A stretch of DNA of 64,000 nt from Chlamydia serpentis (GCF_900239945.1 NZ_LT993738.1:1116001-1180000), one strand, 5' to 3'. Shown: positions 54,615 to 64,000, numbered from the stretch's first letter. Notes: generated by a model not told the origin, from the sequence alone. Translations and numbers: made by a program.

Positions 54615-55490
54615 ATGCGCTTACTCACAGCAAGTGTGACACCTTTTTTTCCTAATTTCACTATAGATTTTTCCGGATTAGAATCTCTTTTACGTGTTCA
54701 AAATGCTATTGGTAATGGTGTTGTGCTTTTAGGGAGCACAGGAGAGGGTCTCTCATTAACACAAAAAGAAAAGCAGGCAATTGTTTGCTTTGCTTGTAAT
54801 TTGCAACTCAATATTCCTATTTTTGTAGGAGTTGCAGGAATACTTCTAGACGAAGTTTTAGATTGGATTTACTTTTGTAATGACCTGCCTATATCAGGAT
54901 TTCTAATGACGAGTCCTATCTATAGTAAACCTAAAGAGCGTGGGCAATTTTTATGGTTTGAGTCGCTGCTTAATGCTGCTAAACATTCCGCTATTCTCTA
55001 TAACATCCCAGCTCGAGCAGGAACTCCATTATATACGGATACTGTAAAAGCCCTAGTTAATCACCCACGGTTTTTGGGAATTAAAGATTCTGGAGGTTCG
55101 ATAGAAGAATTCCAGCGTTATAAAAAAAATGCTCCTAATATCCACCTTTATTGTGGAGATGATATTTGTTGGTCTGACATGGCTCGATCTGGAGCTTATG
55201 GCTTAATTTCTGTTCTGTCAAATGCTTGGCCTCAAGAGGCCAAAGATTACGTTCAGAGCCCTTCAGAAGAAGCATACGCTTCTCTTTGGAAAGCAACTTG
55301 TCGGTGGTTATATAAAACAACTAATCCCATTGGAATTAAAGCTGTTCTTGCTTACAAAAATTATATTGCTCACCCAGATTTACGCTTGCCTTTATCTATA
55401 GAAGATTTCGATTCCTATGATTTACCTCGTGTTGTAGAGAACATGTTAGCTTGGCCAAAACTTTCCACATCCATTTTATCTTCTTATTAA
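54615..55490 (+). CDS. dapA: 4-hydroxy-tetrahydrodipicolinate synthase
   Basis: 291-residue aldolase condensing pyruvate with aspartate semialdehyde. The TIM-barrel motifs LLGSTGEGLSLTQKE, GVAGILLDEV, the Tyr in LYNIPARAGTPLY and the Schiff-base Lys in FLGIKDSGGSIEEF are all visible. ATG 54615 is preferred because GGGATAGT precedes it; a TTG at 54600 would add five residues. Last gene of asd-lysC-dapA. No terminator recognised after it. Confidence 0.95.
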   Translation: MRLLTASVTPFFPNFTIDFSGLESLLRVQNAIGNGVVLLGSTGEGLSLTQKEKQAIVCFACNLQLNIPIFVGVAGILLDEVLDWIYFCNDLPISGFLMTSPIYSKPKERGQFLWFESLLNAAKHSAILYNIPARAGTPLYTDTVKALVNHPRFLGIKDSGGSIEEFQRYKKNAPNIHLYCGDDICWSDMARSGAYGLISVLSNAWPQEAKDYVQSPSEEAYASLWKATCRWLYKTTNPIGIKAVLAYKNYIAHPDLRLPLSIEDFDSYDLPRVVENMLAWPKLSTSILSSY

Positions 55491-55665
55491 TACAGAGGAT
55501 TTCATTTTATATTGTCTACGTTGTTGTAAATTGTATTTTTCCAATCAAAACTTCAGATACATTTTTTTCTATAGGGCGGTTTTTATGCTGGATTTTTAAC
55601 AAGATGCACTGCATTTTTTTGGTCATTTAGCAAATAACATAACGCTGTCTGCGACTTTGAAATTT

Positions 55666-55929
55666 ATGCGATACCCAAATTTAGTCAAGTCTGTTCAGCT
55701 GATAAGACAAATTTCTCCTATAAAAACAAAAACATTATGTAAACAGACCCTCCTTAGATTTTTAGAACTGGTTTGGGTGCTGCTTTATTTCTTGCGTTTT
55801 GTTGGATTTAGTCGGATTTGCATTGCGACTTTTGTTTGTCGAACTATGATGCTTTTTCTGGCTACCCTGTGCTTGTCTCTTATGTGTATACTACGTTTTA
55901 TTACTTTCCCTTTGATCTGTAGAAAATAA
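55666..55929 (+). CDS. Possible small membrane protein, unknown
   Basis: An 87-codon frame with two hydrophobic stretches, LELVWVLLYFLRFVGF and TMMLFLATLCLSLMCILRF, and a basic N-terminus (MRYPNLVKSVQLIRQ). A TTG at 55657 could start it slightly earlier. There is no good ribosome site and the surroundings (55491-55656 and 55930-56169) show no other gene, so it may be a small Inc-like protein or chance. The two-lobed hydrophobicity is what makes it worth listing. Confidence 0.4.
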   Translation: MRYPNLVKSVQLIRQISPIKTKTLCKQTLLRFLELVWVLLYFLRFVGFSRICIATFVCRTMMLFLATLCLSLMCILRFITFPLICRK

Positions 55930-56175
55930 AAGTCGTTGTTCCATAAAAAGGGTCAGACGATCTCTTATGCTGCATATCTGCTGATTTTTTTTCTATATTG
56001 TTGCAATATTTAAGATTTTTCAAAATCACCTCGAAGCTATGCTGAGAGGTTTATTTGAATAATTTTTTCATGCAAAAAATAAAATATAATTCAAGAAAAA
56101 AAACAGAAAAAGCTTTACGAATTTACCGATTGTATTGTATGACTATGCATCGAAATAACTTCAGTTAAAGTGTTT

Positions 56176-57360
56176 ATGATTAAATTTTCTATTCGTTGTC
56201 TTATTATATTCTCAATAGCCCAAACAGTATTGGGTGCTTCCGAAATTAGTGTTTCTACAGAGGAAATAAATCCTATAGAAGAAACAAAAAAAATAGTGAA
56301 CGAGAATGATACGTATCCTGGATTAACAGAAGATGTGTCTGTAAAAAATTCAGATGTTTTTTCTAAAAGAAAGGCATCTCTCGAGTCCTTAAGTGCTCAA
56401 AGTTCAATAGGTAATCTTTGTGCAATTAGTAATTTCTTAGACTCTCAAATGTTGTCTAGCAATTTTTCAAGAGAGGTTTGGGGATCCACAATCTTCACAA
56501 AATCTACATCTCGATGTGATGCTGAAGGGTCAGAACCTTTCCGTTATACTGCATGTGGATACTTAGTTGGTTTGAGATCTAGGATATGGGATTCTTATGA
56601 GATAGGTATAGCCTCTGGATTAATGCAGGGACGCCTTAAAGATGTTTCTGATGCTCATAGAACTCGTGCGACATCTTCAATAGTTTCCGTCCACGGTAGC
56701 ATGACTACAAGACCACTTGGGTTTATGAAGTATATTGTAGGCAAGAAACGTCCTTTACTTTTCTTCTTTAGGTTGACATCAGATGTAAAAAGAAACCTTA
56801 AAAAGAGTTCTGACTTAAGTATTACAAAAAATGATATTCATCATATGTACGTAACAGGTTTGGGAGATTTTGGTATGGCTTGTCCAATATTCTCTACAAA
56901 TGATGTAAGTACTGATTCTAGAAAAGCATCTCAGAATCTTCTTATTTATAGTAAATTTCGATGTATTTCTGGGGAGCCTTTTCGACGTGCAACCTCAAGT
57001 AATAATACATACTATTCTATAGTCAGTCTTCCTATAGGTGTTCGTTATGAAGTGATTTCACTATCAGGGCGTCATGATTTTAATATTGATATGCACATAG
57101 CTCCAAGGATTGGTTCTGTGCTTTCTCATGGAAGTAGGGAGCCTAAAGAGATGCCGATAACGTCAAAAGATACTGCATTTTTTAGCTTAAGTGCCAGAGA
57201 GCGCTTTGTTATTTCTGAAAATACTGCTTTCACTTTCCAAGTAAGTGAAGTTATTCAGAATTGTTATTCACAATGTACTTCATTAGAAAAAACAAAAAAA
57301 CAAAGAGGTCATTTAGCCTATAATACAGGCTTTGAATTGGGCTATCAATACGGATTCTAA
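56176..57360 (+). CDS. Putative secreted outer-membrane beta-barrel protein
   Basis: 394 residues from ATG 56176 (GTG 56170 is also in frame). Signal peptide MIKFSIRCLIIFSIAQTVLG is followed by a polar Glu/Ser-rich region of about 90 residues and then about 280 residues of alternating beta-like sequence that ends in TGFELGYQYGF, with a terminal Phe as in outer membrane barrels. The barrel portion recalls the autotransporter domains of chlamydial Pmp proteins (YLVGLRSRIWDSYEIGIAS), but there is no large passenger with GGAI/FxxN repeats. Lineage-specific; role unknown. Followed by a strong terminator. Confidence 0.75.
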   Translation: MIKFSIRCLIIFSIAQTVLGASEISVSTEEINPIEETKKIVNENDTYPGLTEDVSVKNSDVFSKRKASLESLSAQSSIGNLCAISNFLDSQMLSSNFSREVWGSTIFTKSTSRCDAEGSEPFRYTACGYLVGLRSRIWDSYEIGIASGLMQGRLKDVSDAHRTRATSSIVSVHGSMTTRPLGFMKYIVGKKRPLLFFFRLTSDVKRNLKKSSDLSITKNDIHHMYVTGLGDFGMACPIFSTNDVSTDSRKASQNLLIYSKFRCISGEPFRRATSSNNTYYSIVSLPIGVRYEVISLSGRHDFNIDMHIAPRIGSVLSHGSREPKEMPITSKDTAFFSLSARERFVISENTAFTFQVSEVIQNCYSQCTSLEKTKKQRGHLAYNTGFELGYQYGF

Positions 57361-57388
57361 CAAGGTCGTTCTTTTATAGGATCTTTAG

Positions 57389-57427
57389 AAAAGCCTTTTC
57401 TATTTAAAACATAGAAAAGGCTTTTTT
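57389..57427 (+). terminator. Rho-independent terminator after the barrel gene
   Basis: A perfect 15-bp stem (AAAAGCCTTTTCTAT at 57389-57403, ATAGAAAAGGCTTTT at 57411-57425) with a 7-base loop and a T-rich tail, 28 bases after the stop codon. One of the strongest hairpins in the window. Confidence 0.92.
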
Positions 57428-57854
57428 CTTTATAAAGATATGTTCAGGAAGAGGATAGAAGGCTTACTAAGCTTATTGAGATCCAGCCTCCTTTTAGAAT
57501 CCAAATCTATAATACTAATCTAAGTGTTAATTCTCGCATTGTATTTTTTTCAGTGTTGTTTAGAAGTAGTGAAACGTGCTTCTTCTCTTATTAAAAACTA
57601 CCTGGGTACGAAAACTTAGATCGATTCTGGTAGTTATAATAAGACTATTGAGCGAACTAATTAGATTGTTAAAAGTTCGAAACGTCTTTTAAGAAAGAGT
57701 CCTTTATAAATAGGTTGATGAAAGAAAATACTAGAAACGATCGTACAATGATCATAAAAACATTAATAATGTAATTAGATAACCTTTAAAAGGGATTTTA
57801 GATCTATTTAGAAATAGATTCTTAATATCATTTAATCGTAGAAATAAACATATT
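57428..57854. other. Intergenic region without gene
   Basis: About 430 AT-rich bases between the terminator and the 3' end of the convergent Inc-like gene. I find no frame longer than a few dozen codons with a ribosome site and no RNA gene. Confidence 0.6.
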
Positions 57855-60245
57855 TTATTTTTTCTTCTTCTTTTTAGACTTGATCGTTGCTTGTTGTGAC
57901 TCTGGCATTGTTCCCAATTTTGTTTGTAGATTTTCTATACGTTCTTGAGTTATTTGAAGCTTCAAACAAGTAAGACCTTCTTCTTTTTCCTCCTCCTTAT
58001 CTAATTCTTCGTTTAAAGATTCTTCGTTTTGTGAGACAGATTGTTTTTCTTCTATTTCTTTTAAGTCTAGAATACTGCGGTAAGATTTATACTGCTCTGT
58101 TAATTTAAGAACAGCCTTAGCGGTTTTATTTTTCTCTGCTTTCTTATACGTAAGATAAAGCTGTAGGCAAGGAATCGAATTATGGATAATATGCTCTTCT
58201 CCTGCAAATTGCCAAAGTTCAAATAAATTACTAACGAGGCGTTCTTGTATATTATTCATTCCCTCTTTTTCAAACCTATCTAAGGACCGTTTCAAATGAC
58301 TCTTCTGGTTTAATAGTATTGTTTGCTCATGACTATAATTTATAGAGGTTTCTTTTAACTTTGTTGCTACAATTTCGTACTTATTTTTCATTTCCTCAGG
58401 TAAACATTTTAAATGCTTTTCTAATTGGTGTTGTGCATATGTTAATTTTTGTTTCGCAGCCGTAAGTAGACTTTCTCTATGAAGCAGAAGTTTCTTACCT
58501 TGTTGAATTATAACAGGAATATTAGAAATTTCCTGTTGGAGTATTTCTAAACGCTGGAGAATATATGACATCTCCGTCTTGTTTATTTCCTCTTCTGTTT
58601 CGCGTGTTTCAGATTCTAAGAATGACTTGGCTGCACGCATATTGTTTTTCATATCAGGAGAAAAAGCGTTTAGATTTTCAGTACAAGTTTGAAAGTCTTT
58701 TAATGGTCTCTTATCTTCCTTACCTGTTGTTCCGGTAGCGACTAGTCTTTTTTGTTCCAAGGATGCCAAGTATTTAGTTTGTTTTTCTTGGCATTCCGTG
58801 GCCTCTAGACTAATTTTGTCTAGCTCTTCTTGTAAATTGAAATCAGACCTTATTTGCTTTTCGCTTCTGATTCTGGTTTCTTTAGTAGGAACTTTCGTAT
58901 TTGGATAGAGATCCTGAAGCTCTTTAAGCTTGTTCATCGCTATCTTAAGCTCCTCGCTATAAAATTCTTGGATCTTGCTGTCCAGTAAAGTTTTTTCTTT
59001 TTGTACAAATTTTCGATTTTTTTGAGTCGGATTTTCTTCCCATATATGCTTATTAGAGAGATATTCGAAAAGCTGAGACTTAAAGCTACTTATTTGATCG
59101 AATCGTGGACTTGCTTTGATTTTCGCTAACTTGATTTTCACATCGGTTTGAGTAAAATCCCAGAGTTTTATATCGGCGAAATTAACCGAACCATCTTCTC
59201 TTAAGCATAAGATGCTTGTTTGGAGTTCATGTAAAAGCTTACGCTTTTTCCGAAGCCTTTGTTTAGCTTTACTGCTAGAAGTTTCCAACTCATGACTTGT
59301 AAGGATGCTTTCATAAACATTGGTTGCTAATAAATCTAGACTCTCCTCGAACATTTGTTTAGCCACAGCAAGGGTACTTGATTTAAAAGTAGCTTGTCTG
59401 TTTTTAAATCGTGTTACCATAGTTATAAAGTCAGATGCGTACATTTTTGCTAGGTTAGTTGCACTACGAAGTACACCTTTATCTTCGTTTGGACTAACTA
59501 TAATGCTGCCTAACATATTTAGGCTTGCTTGGACATTGTTCCAGAGTCTCTTTAAAGCTGCTTCGGCTTCTAAAAAATAAACTTCTTGTCTTAGTAAGCA
59601 CAATTCAAGGTGCGATATTTCAGAAAAAGTTGCGTCTAAAACAGATTCTAAAGTCTTTAATTTTTGCTCTGTCTTTTCAAATAATCCTTGATTTTGATGA
59701 GACCAAGTCCTAATTTTTGTTAAGTAGATTTCCACTTGCTTAACATCTTCTGAAATTTCTTCAAGAGCTCTTTCGGCTTCTGTTGTTTCTATTGGATAAG
59801 AGGGTATGACTAAAGGTTCTTCTTCAATTTCAATAGGAGGAGGAGTTCTTAAAGAAGTTTTAGGAGTAGGAGAGATAGGAATTTCTCTCAAGCTTTCATC
59901 GTCAAGAATAGCTAAGTCTTTTTTAGGATCTTGGATTACAATATCTTCACGAGTTTTATCAGTAAGTATTTTTAGAGAGGTACGTGCTTTAACTAAAAAG
60001 AAAATTCCTAAAATCAATCCCAATAACCCTAAAAGACAAAGAGAAATTCCAATTTCTAAAAAACCCACTACTAATATGGCTATGCCAGGAAGGAAAAAAA
60101 TAAGACTAAGAACAAGGAGTAATATGCCCCAAACTCGGTCTTTTCTTTGTATCGAAAGAGTCGGATTTGCACCAGTTCCTTTTGAGAGAGTTTTAACAGG
60201 TACGTTAAGAGGACTTTTTGATTCGTTGATTAATTGTGGAGACAT
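57855..60245 (-). CDS. Large Inc-like coiled-coil protein, paralog A
   Basis: 796 residues. A bilobed hydrophobic domain near residues 35-90 (GILLLVLSLIFFLPGIAILV then SLCLLGLLGLILGIFFLV) is typical of inclusion membrane proteins. The remainder is charged coiled coil with local landmarks FCLxEDG-like LCLREDGSVNFADI and LKELQDLYPNTKVP. It ends in six Lys (KSKKKKKK). Aligned by eye it is a paralog of the 731-residue protein at 61346 over its whole length. No known function; probably lineage-specific, displayed on the inclusion membrane. Confidence 0.82.
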   Translation of the reverse strand: MSPQLINESKSPLNVPVKTLSKGTGANPTLSIQRKDRVWGILLLVLSLIFFLPGIAILVVGFLEIGISLCLLGLLGLILGIFFLVKARTSLKILTDKTREDIVIQDPKKDLAILDDESLREIPISPTPKTSLRTPPPIEIEEEPLVIPSYPIETTEAERALEEISEDVKQVEIYLTKIRTWSHQNQGLFEKTEQKLKTLESVLDATFSEISHLELCLLRQEVYFLEAEAALKRLWNNVQASLNMLGSIIVSPNEDKGVLRSATNLAKMYASDFITMVTRFKNRQATFKSSTLAVAKQMFEESLDLLATNVYESILTSHELETSSSKAKQRLRKKRKLLHELQTSILCLREDGSVNFADIKLWDFTQTDVKIKLAKIKASPRFDQISSFKSQLFEYLSNKHIWEENPTQKNRKFVQKEKTLLDSKIQEFYSEELKIAMNKLKELQDLYPNTKVPTKETRIRSEKQIRSDFNLQEELDKISLEATECQEKQTKYLASLEQKRLVATGTTGKEDKRPLKDFQTCTENLNAFSPDMKNNMRAAKSFLESETRETEEEINKTEMSYILQRLEILQQEISNIPVIIQQGKKLLLHRESLLTAAKQKLTYAQHQLEKHLKCLPEEMKNKYEIVATKLKETSINYSHEQTILLNQKSHLKRSLDRFEKEGMNNIQERLVSNLFELWQFAGEEHIIHNSIPCLQLYLTYKKAEKNKTAKAVLKLTEQYKSYRSILDLKEIEEKQSVSQNEESLNEELDKEEEKEEGLTCLKLQITQERIENLQTKLGTMPESQQATIKSKKKKKK

Positions 60246-60375
60246 AATTTAAATAATCTTTTGATGTATGCTTAAAAATTAATAGTTTTGAATCCTTTCG
60301 AATTCAGTTTTGTTGTTAGAAAAAGTAGTGCTTTAACTGTCTAAAAATAAATACGTTTATCTTGCATAGTTTCCC

Positions 60376-61116
60376 TTAGTGTTTCCGAGTTTTGTGTTTA
60401 TGGTTAAGGGTTACGGATAGTTCTTCCAGCATAGGTTGTGCTCTGCATATTTCTTTGCTCAGACTAAGTAATACTTGTTCTTCTGCTAAGCTCAAATTAT
60501 CCTTATGTATTAGCCTTTTGAAATGAGAAGTAATTTGTAGAAGCTTATTAAGCATTTGCACTACTGAATTTTTAATATCTTTCTTTAGGTTACTTCTTTT
60601 TAATTCGTTTTTGCTTGCTACCCATTCGACTTCTGAAATAGCGATTATTTGTTGCGCTTCTTGAATTATCTCTGCTTTTGTTTTTCTTATTGATTTAGTT
60701 GTTGAAAATTCTTTTTTAACAGGAGCAACTGTACTTGGTTTATAGTTAGAAGGAGTTTCAATTTCATTGTCTTGAGATTTCATAAGCTCTGTAGGAAGCT
60801 TATCTAAAAACATATTACAAGCTTTTAAACAGGCAGCTTTTACTACTGTATCTTTTTTAATAAGTAACAGTAGGCCTAGAGTAAGTATTAGGCTTCCTAT
60901 AGAACATAAGGGAATTCCAGCTCTGAAAAAACCCACTACTGCTAAGGCAGCACCAATTGCTAGCAAAATAGCACCAAGAATAAACAGAATTATTGCGAAA
61001 ATCTGAACTTTTCTTGCTATAAAAGATCCCAGGGACATTCCAGACACTTCTGAAAGCATGCTTAGAGGTATGTTTGGGAAGGAACTGTTAAGCGCATTAT
61101 TTAAATTTACAGTCAT
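60376..61116 (-). CDS. Short Inc-like paralog B
   Basis: 246 residues with the same N-terminal plan as its neighbours: short polar start, bilobed hydrophobic domain near residues 38-92 (FAIILFILGAILLAIGAALA then IPLCSIGSLILTLGLLLLI), then a charged helical region. It lacks the long coiled coil of the flanking paralogs; the shared KRS/LKK helices are only about 100 residues. Its own promoter region (61117-61345) shows no extra frame. Probably a type III secreted Inc protein. Confidence 0.78.
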   Translation of the reverse strand: MTVNLNNALNSSFPNIPLSMLSEVSGMSLGSFIARKVQIFAIILFILGAILLAIGAALAVVGFFRAGIPLCSIGSLILTLGLLLLIKKDTVVKAACLKACNMFLDKLPTELMKSQDNEIETPSNYKPSTVAPVKKEFSTTKSIRKTKAEIIQEAQQIIAISEVEWVASKNELKRSNLKKDIKNSVVQMLNKLLQITSHFKRLIHKDNLSLAEEQVLLSLSKEICRAQPMLEELSVTLNHKHKTRKH

Positions 61117-61345
61117 GATTTAAAATTAACTAGTTTTTACTCTTTTATCTTTTTAGATGCTAACCAGGTCTTTTAGTATGCCCTCAATTCTTGCGATTAG
61201 TTAGCAACAGGTTTGTACTAACACTTCTAGTTGCAAATCACTTTATAAAGCTCCTAATTTAGAAAACTCAAGTTCTTGACAAGCTATATTATTTAAGTTA
61301 AGTATCAATACTTAGGTCTTTTAATGGTTTTTGAACCAATAATAG

Positions 61346-63541
61346 CTATAATGGTTTGAGGTTTCGTATACGTTCTTCAAGAATTTGCAGTTTCTGAGAA
61401 ACTAGAAGATCTTCTTTTCTTTGTCGTTTATTTATATCTTTTTCTTTTAAAGTAACTCGTTGTGGTGAGGAGGATTTAGAATCTGTTCTGTCGGAAATCA
61501 ATTTATGTTGAGCGGTCTTGTACTTTGTCACCGTTTGCAGAATTTTCTTGGAGAGATTGTTGTATTCTCGTTCAAAATAACTGATATAGATCTTCAGACT
61601 AGGTATAATAGCATTTCGAAGAGAAGCAGAGCTTCTGGCCATAAATTGCAGTTCGCTCATATTTTGAAGCAGTTCTTCTTTTATAAAATTCAAGCTGGTA
61701 GCTTCAAATGTATTTACGGATTGTTTGAAAATATTTTTCTTTTCAAATAATAATTCTTTTTCCTTCTCATATTGTGAGGAGATGTTTTGTATCTTTATAT
61801 CGAAATCTTGGAGTTGTTTAAGTAGAGTGTCGGATGCAGATGTTATTTCACTAGTGGAGTACGTATTGCGTTGTAGCTGAGCATTGCTTAAATGTTCATT
61901 CGTAGTAAAAAGCATAGCTTCTCTATGAGATAAAAGCTTTTCAATATAACCAATTTTGTTAGGAATATCTTTAAGCTCTTCTTCCAGAGCTTTCAGTCTT
62001 TTTTCGATGTATAGAATCTCTGTATTAGTTGTTTTTTCATCTAAAACTAAGTTTATATTTTTTAGAGATGCTTTTAAGTCAGCACAGTATTGCTCAACAG
62101 TTGATGAAGATAGTTGTAATTTTTCCAGACTTTTCTGACACTTATTTTTCTTTTTAGCGGTAGACTTGTCTGTGTGGCTGCTTCTTTTTTCTTCTAATTC
62201 CTTGAAGTACTTCGCTTGCTGTTTCTTACATAGGTTTGCTTCTTCTTGGATCTTGTTTAACCGTTGTTGTAGACTAGGCTTAACATTGGGAAACTCTTTG
62301 GTGATGCTGCTTGGGTTAATAGGAACTTCAACATTAGGATAGAGATCTTTCAGCTCTTTCAGCTGGGCTTCTACCCTATTATATTCAAGTGCCTGGAGCT
62401 TGTCGCATTGGGAATCAAAATTTTTTTTTGCTTTACAAAGCTGTTTATGATTTTTTTCGGTAGGCTGGTTATTGTATATAGATTTTAGGGAAAGATATTT
62501 TAGAAGCTTCATTTGATAGAGATGGGTATCAGACCATAATTTGTGTCCTTGGATCTTCTCTATGTTTTTTCTAGAGTTTCTAGCAGGGAGAGCCCAATGA
62601 ATCGCATCAGATAGATCTATTGTCCCATCTTCTTTCAAACAAAAGATATTTTGTTTAAATTGATCTAAAAGATGATCTTTTTGTAGAGGTCTTTCAGTAG
62701 GATATGTATTTAAAAAAAGCACTTGTTTATGACTTCTTACAATATTCTTGAAAACAAGTTGCTCTAAAGAACTTAAACTTTTCTCAAACATATGCTTGGT
62801 TAATATGAAACTGCTTTCTTCAAAATTAGCTTGAACTTTTTTAAATGCCGCGCATGCGTCTATAAAGTTAAACGTTAGTGTTTCAGCATTCTTTAATGCC
62901 TGGCGAATTTTGCTCTCATCTATAGCGGCATTAACGATTGTGTTAGATAGCAATTTTAAGTTAAGAATCATCTCGTTAGCAGAGGACTCTAGATAGTTTT
63001 GAGCCTCCATAAAATAATACTCTTTTTGTTCTAAGAAAAATCTGATATCTGATATCTCAAGAAAAATATTCTTTAAATTAAAGTCTAAAGACTTTAATTG
63101 TTTCTCTGTTTTTTCAACTAAATCTTGGTTTTGATCAGTCCAATTCCTACTTTTTTCTAAGTAGGCAACTGCTTGATTTAACTCCCTTATCCCTACATTA
63201 AGAGGTTTCTTAGGATCTGACATCTCGATAGAAGATGGGGGTGAATCTTGCTTAGAAACTTCTTTTAGAGGGCCTTGATTTATGATCAGCAAAAGAATCC
63301 CTAGAGAGAACACAAGTACGCCTAAGACAGATGTAAATACCCCAATGCCTAAAGAAAGCACTGAGCTAAATCCGGGGATGCTTATTGTGAATAAGATAAC
63401 ACCACATATTAAAAAGATAATTCCAAGAATAAGTAGAGTAATTTCAAAAACTCGTGATTTAATTATAGAAAGCCTAGGAGACTCCTGCTGAGTCGTTTCC
63501 GGGGATAATAATTGATTAGAAACGGCAAGAGCAGAAATCAT
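61346..63541 (-). CDS. Large Inc-like coiled-coil protein, paralog C
   Basis: 731 residues, with a bilobed hydrophobic domain near residues 33-88 (EITLLILGIIFLICGVILFT then IGVFTSVLGVLVFSLGILLL) and a coiled-coil body. It parallels paralog A: SRNWTDQNQDLVEKTEKQLK against RTWSHQNQGLFEKTEQKLK, FCLKEDGTIDLSDA and LKELKDLYPNVEVP against the matching landmarks, and a similar C-terminal LQILEERIRNL. The paralogs arose by tandem duplication. No host target can be read from the sequence. Confidence 0.82.
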   Translation of the reverse strand: MISALAVSNQLLSPETTQQESPRLSIIKSRVFEITLLILGIIFLICGVILFTISIPGFSSVLSLGIGVFTSVLGVLVFSLGILLLIINQGPLKEVSKQDSPPSSIEMSDPKKPLNVGIRELNQAVAYLEKSRNWTDQNQDLVEKTEKQLKSLDFNLKNIFLEISDIRFFLEQKEYYFMEAQNYLESSANEMILNLKLLSNTIVNAAIDESKIRQALKNAETLTFNFIDACAAFKKVQANFEESSFILTKHMFEKSLSSLEQLVFKNIVRSHKQVLFLNTYPTERPLQKDHLLDQFKQNIFCLKEDGTIDLSDAIHWALPARNSRKNIEKIQGHKLWSDTHLYQMKLLKYLSLKSIYNNQPTEKNHKQLCKAKKNFDSQCDKLQALEYNRVEAQLKELKDLYPNVEVPINPSSITKEFPNVKPSLQQRLNKIQEEANLCKKQQAKYFKELEEKRSSHTDKSTAKKKNKCQKSLEKLQLSSSTVEQYCADLKASLKNINLVLDEKTTNTEILYIEKRLKALEEELKDIPNKIGYIEKLLSHREAMLFTTNEHLSNAQLQRNTYSTSEITSASDTLLKQLQDFDIKIQNISSQYEKEKELLFEKKNIFKQSVNTFEATSLNFIKEELLQNMSELQFMARSSASLRNAIIPSLKIYISYFEREYNNLSKKILQTVTKYKTAQHKLISDRTDSKSSSPQRVTLKEKDINKRQRKEDLLVSQKLQILEERIRNLKPL

Positions 63542-64000
63542 TAAGTATATTAGCCGGTATTTTAGGCAAAAAGTGAATAAGACCAGAAAATCTTACTATA
63601 GGTATAGATTTAAGTAAAAGAGAATTAAAGATATCTATAACATTATTTTTTGAGCTTCCAATAACTTTTAGAAGCATCAATCAAACGAACTAATGAAATA
63701 AGAGAGGTGTTCTACCTTATATTGTTCTTGTTCAGTCTTAGGAATGTTTGTTCTGTTTGGGATAATCCTATATAAATCTAAGTTTTAAAAATTCATTGTT
63801 TTTTAGAGGTATAAGAAACATTACTTCTTTTTTAGAAGAAAAGCGTTTCTTACTAATATAGATGTGTGGTTCCTTGTTTCTTAGAGAATAAATTTATATA
63901 ATTTATTTTGATTTAATTATATTAATTCTGGTGATTTTGAATCCTTTATAAATAAAAGGATTGGCTGCCCTTTTTAAGGTTTTATAAAATTTGTATTAAA
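63542..64000. other. AT-rich intergenic region with two inverted repeats
   Basis: No gene recognised in the last 459 bases. It should hold the promoter of the minus-strand Inc-like gene. Two perfect 8-bp inverted repeats occur: TAAGAAAC/GTTTCTTA (63812-63852) and AATCCTTT/AAAGGATT (63940-63962), the second followed by a T-run and possibly a terminator of a gene beyond the edge. Confidence 0.5.

Noticed and set aside
59806..60252. 148-codon plus-strand frame opposite Inc-like paralog A
   Set aside because: Antisense of the hydrophobic domain and its flanks; the minus-strand gene has paralogs, the plus-strand frame does not.

Overview
The window reads as chromosome of an obligate intracellular Chlamydia, very probably Chlamydia (Chlamydophila) pneumoniae. 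It carries CPAF, LtuA, a chlamydial type III translocator cluster, DUF720 proteins, Inc-type membrane proteins with bilobed hydrophobic domains, the AaxABC acid/arginine system, an intact biotin operon and an aromatic amino acid hydroxylase. That combination is known from C. pneumoniae; C. trachomatis lacks the biotin genes and the hydroxylase. CT numbers below are C. trachomatis ortholog names recalled from family knowledge, not from a search.

Layout. 1-9.4 kb: pnp (cut by the window edge), rpsO, tadA, a rhomboid-like membrane protein, three DUF720 paralogs, a CT850-type Inc, map with a SEC-C zinc motif, and two MarC paralogs. 9.5-16 kb: a fused ABC permease/substrate-binding protein, fumC, a SulP transporter and an NhaD antiporter. 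16-25 kb: the secreted protease CPAF, ispH, a methyltransferase-like gene, and the minus-strand type III translocator cluster (CT863, chaperone, CopB2, CopD2), then tRNA-Leu(UAG). 25-33 kb: a small secreted Tyr-rich protein, xerD, pgi, ltuA, the Inc protein Cpn1027, mdh, a six-helix membrane protein and a D-amino-acid-dehydrogenase-like FAD enzyme. 33-37.7 kb: aaxC-aaxB-aaxA and an HAD-like secreted protein. 37.7-43.2 kb: a minus-strand shikimate operon aroA-aroK-aroC-aroB-aroDE. 43.2-49.4 kb: the biotin operon bioB-bioF-bioD-bioA-bioA' plus a ferritin-like gene. 49.6-51.1 kb: aromatic amino acid hydroxylase coupled to a VUT/YhhQ-type transporter. 51.2-55.5 kb: dapB, asd, lysC and dapA on the plus strand, supplying diaminopimelate. 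55.5-64 kb: a lineage-specific stretch with a small hydrophobic frame, a beta-barrel candidate and three tandem large Inc-like coiled-coil paralogs.

Most striking is the biotin operon. A direct tandem duplication (offset exactly 1543 bp) produced two bioA genes and left decayed fragments of bioD and of the ferritin-like gene between them. The two BioA proteins are nearly identical in long blocks but carry complementary lesions in active-site positions: one keeps the PLP-phosphate Thr but has lost the substrate-carboxylate Arg, the other keeps the Arg but has lost the Thr. In this family the Thr is contributed by the neighbouring subunit of the dimer, so a heterodimer could assemble one complete active site. 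The last gene of the operon encodes a protein with a full set of ferritin-type di-iron ligands; no BioC/BioH-type pimelate gene is present in the cluster, so this protein is a candidate for a missing step.

Gaps: 52038-52297, 55491-55656, 55930-56169, 57428-57854 and 63542-64000 show no convincing gene. No rRNA, CRISPR array, insertion sequence or prophage was seen.
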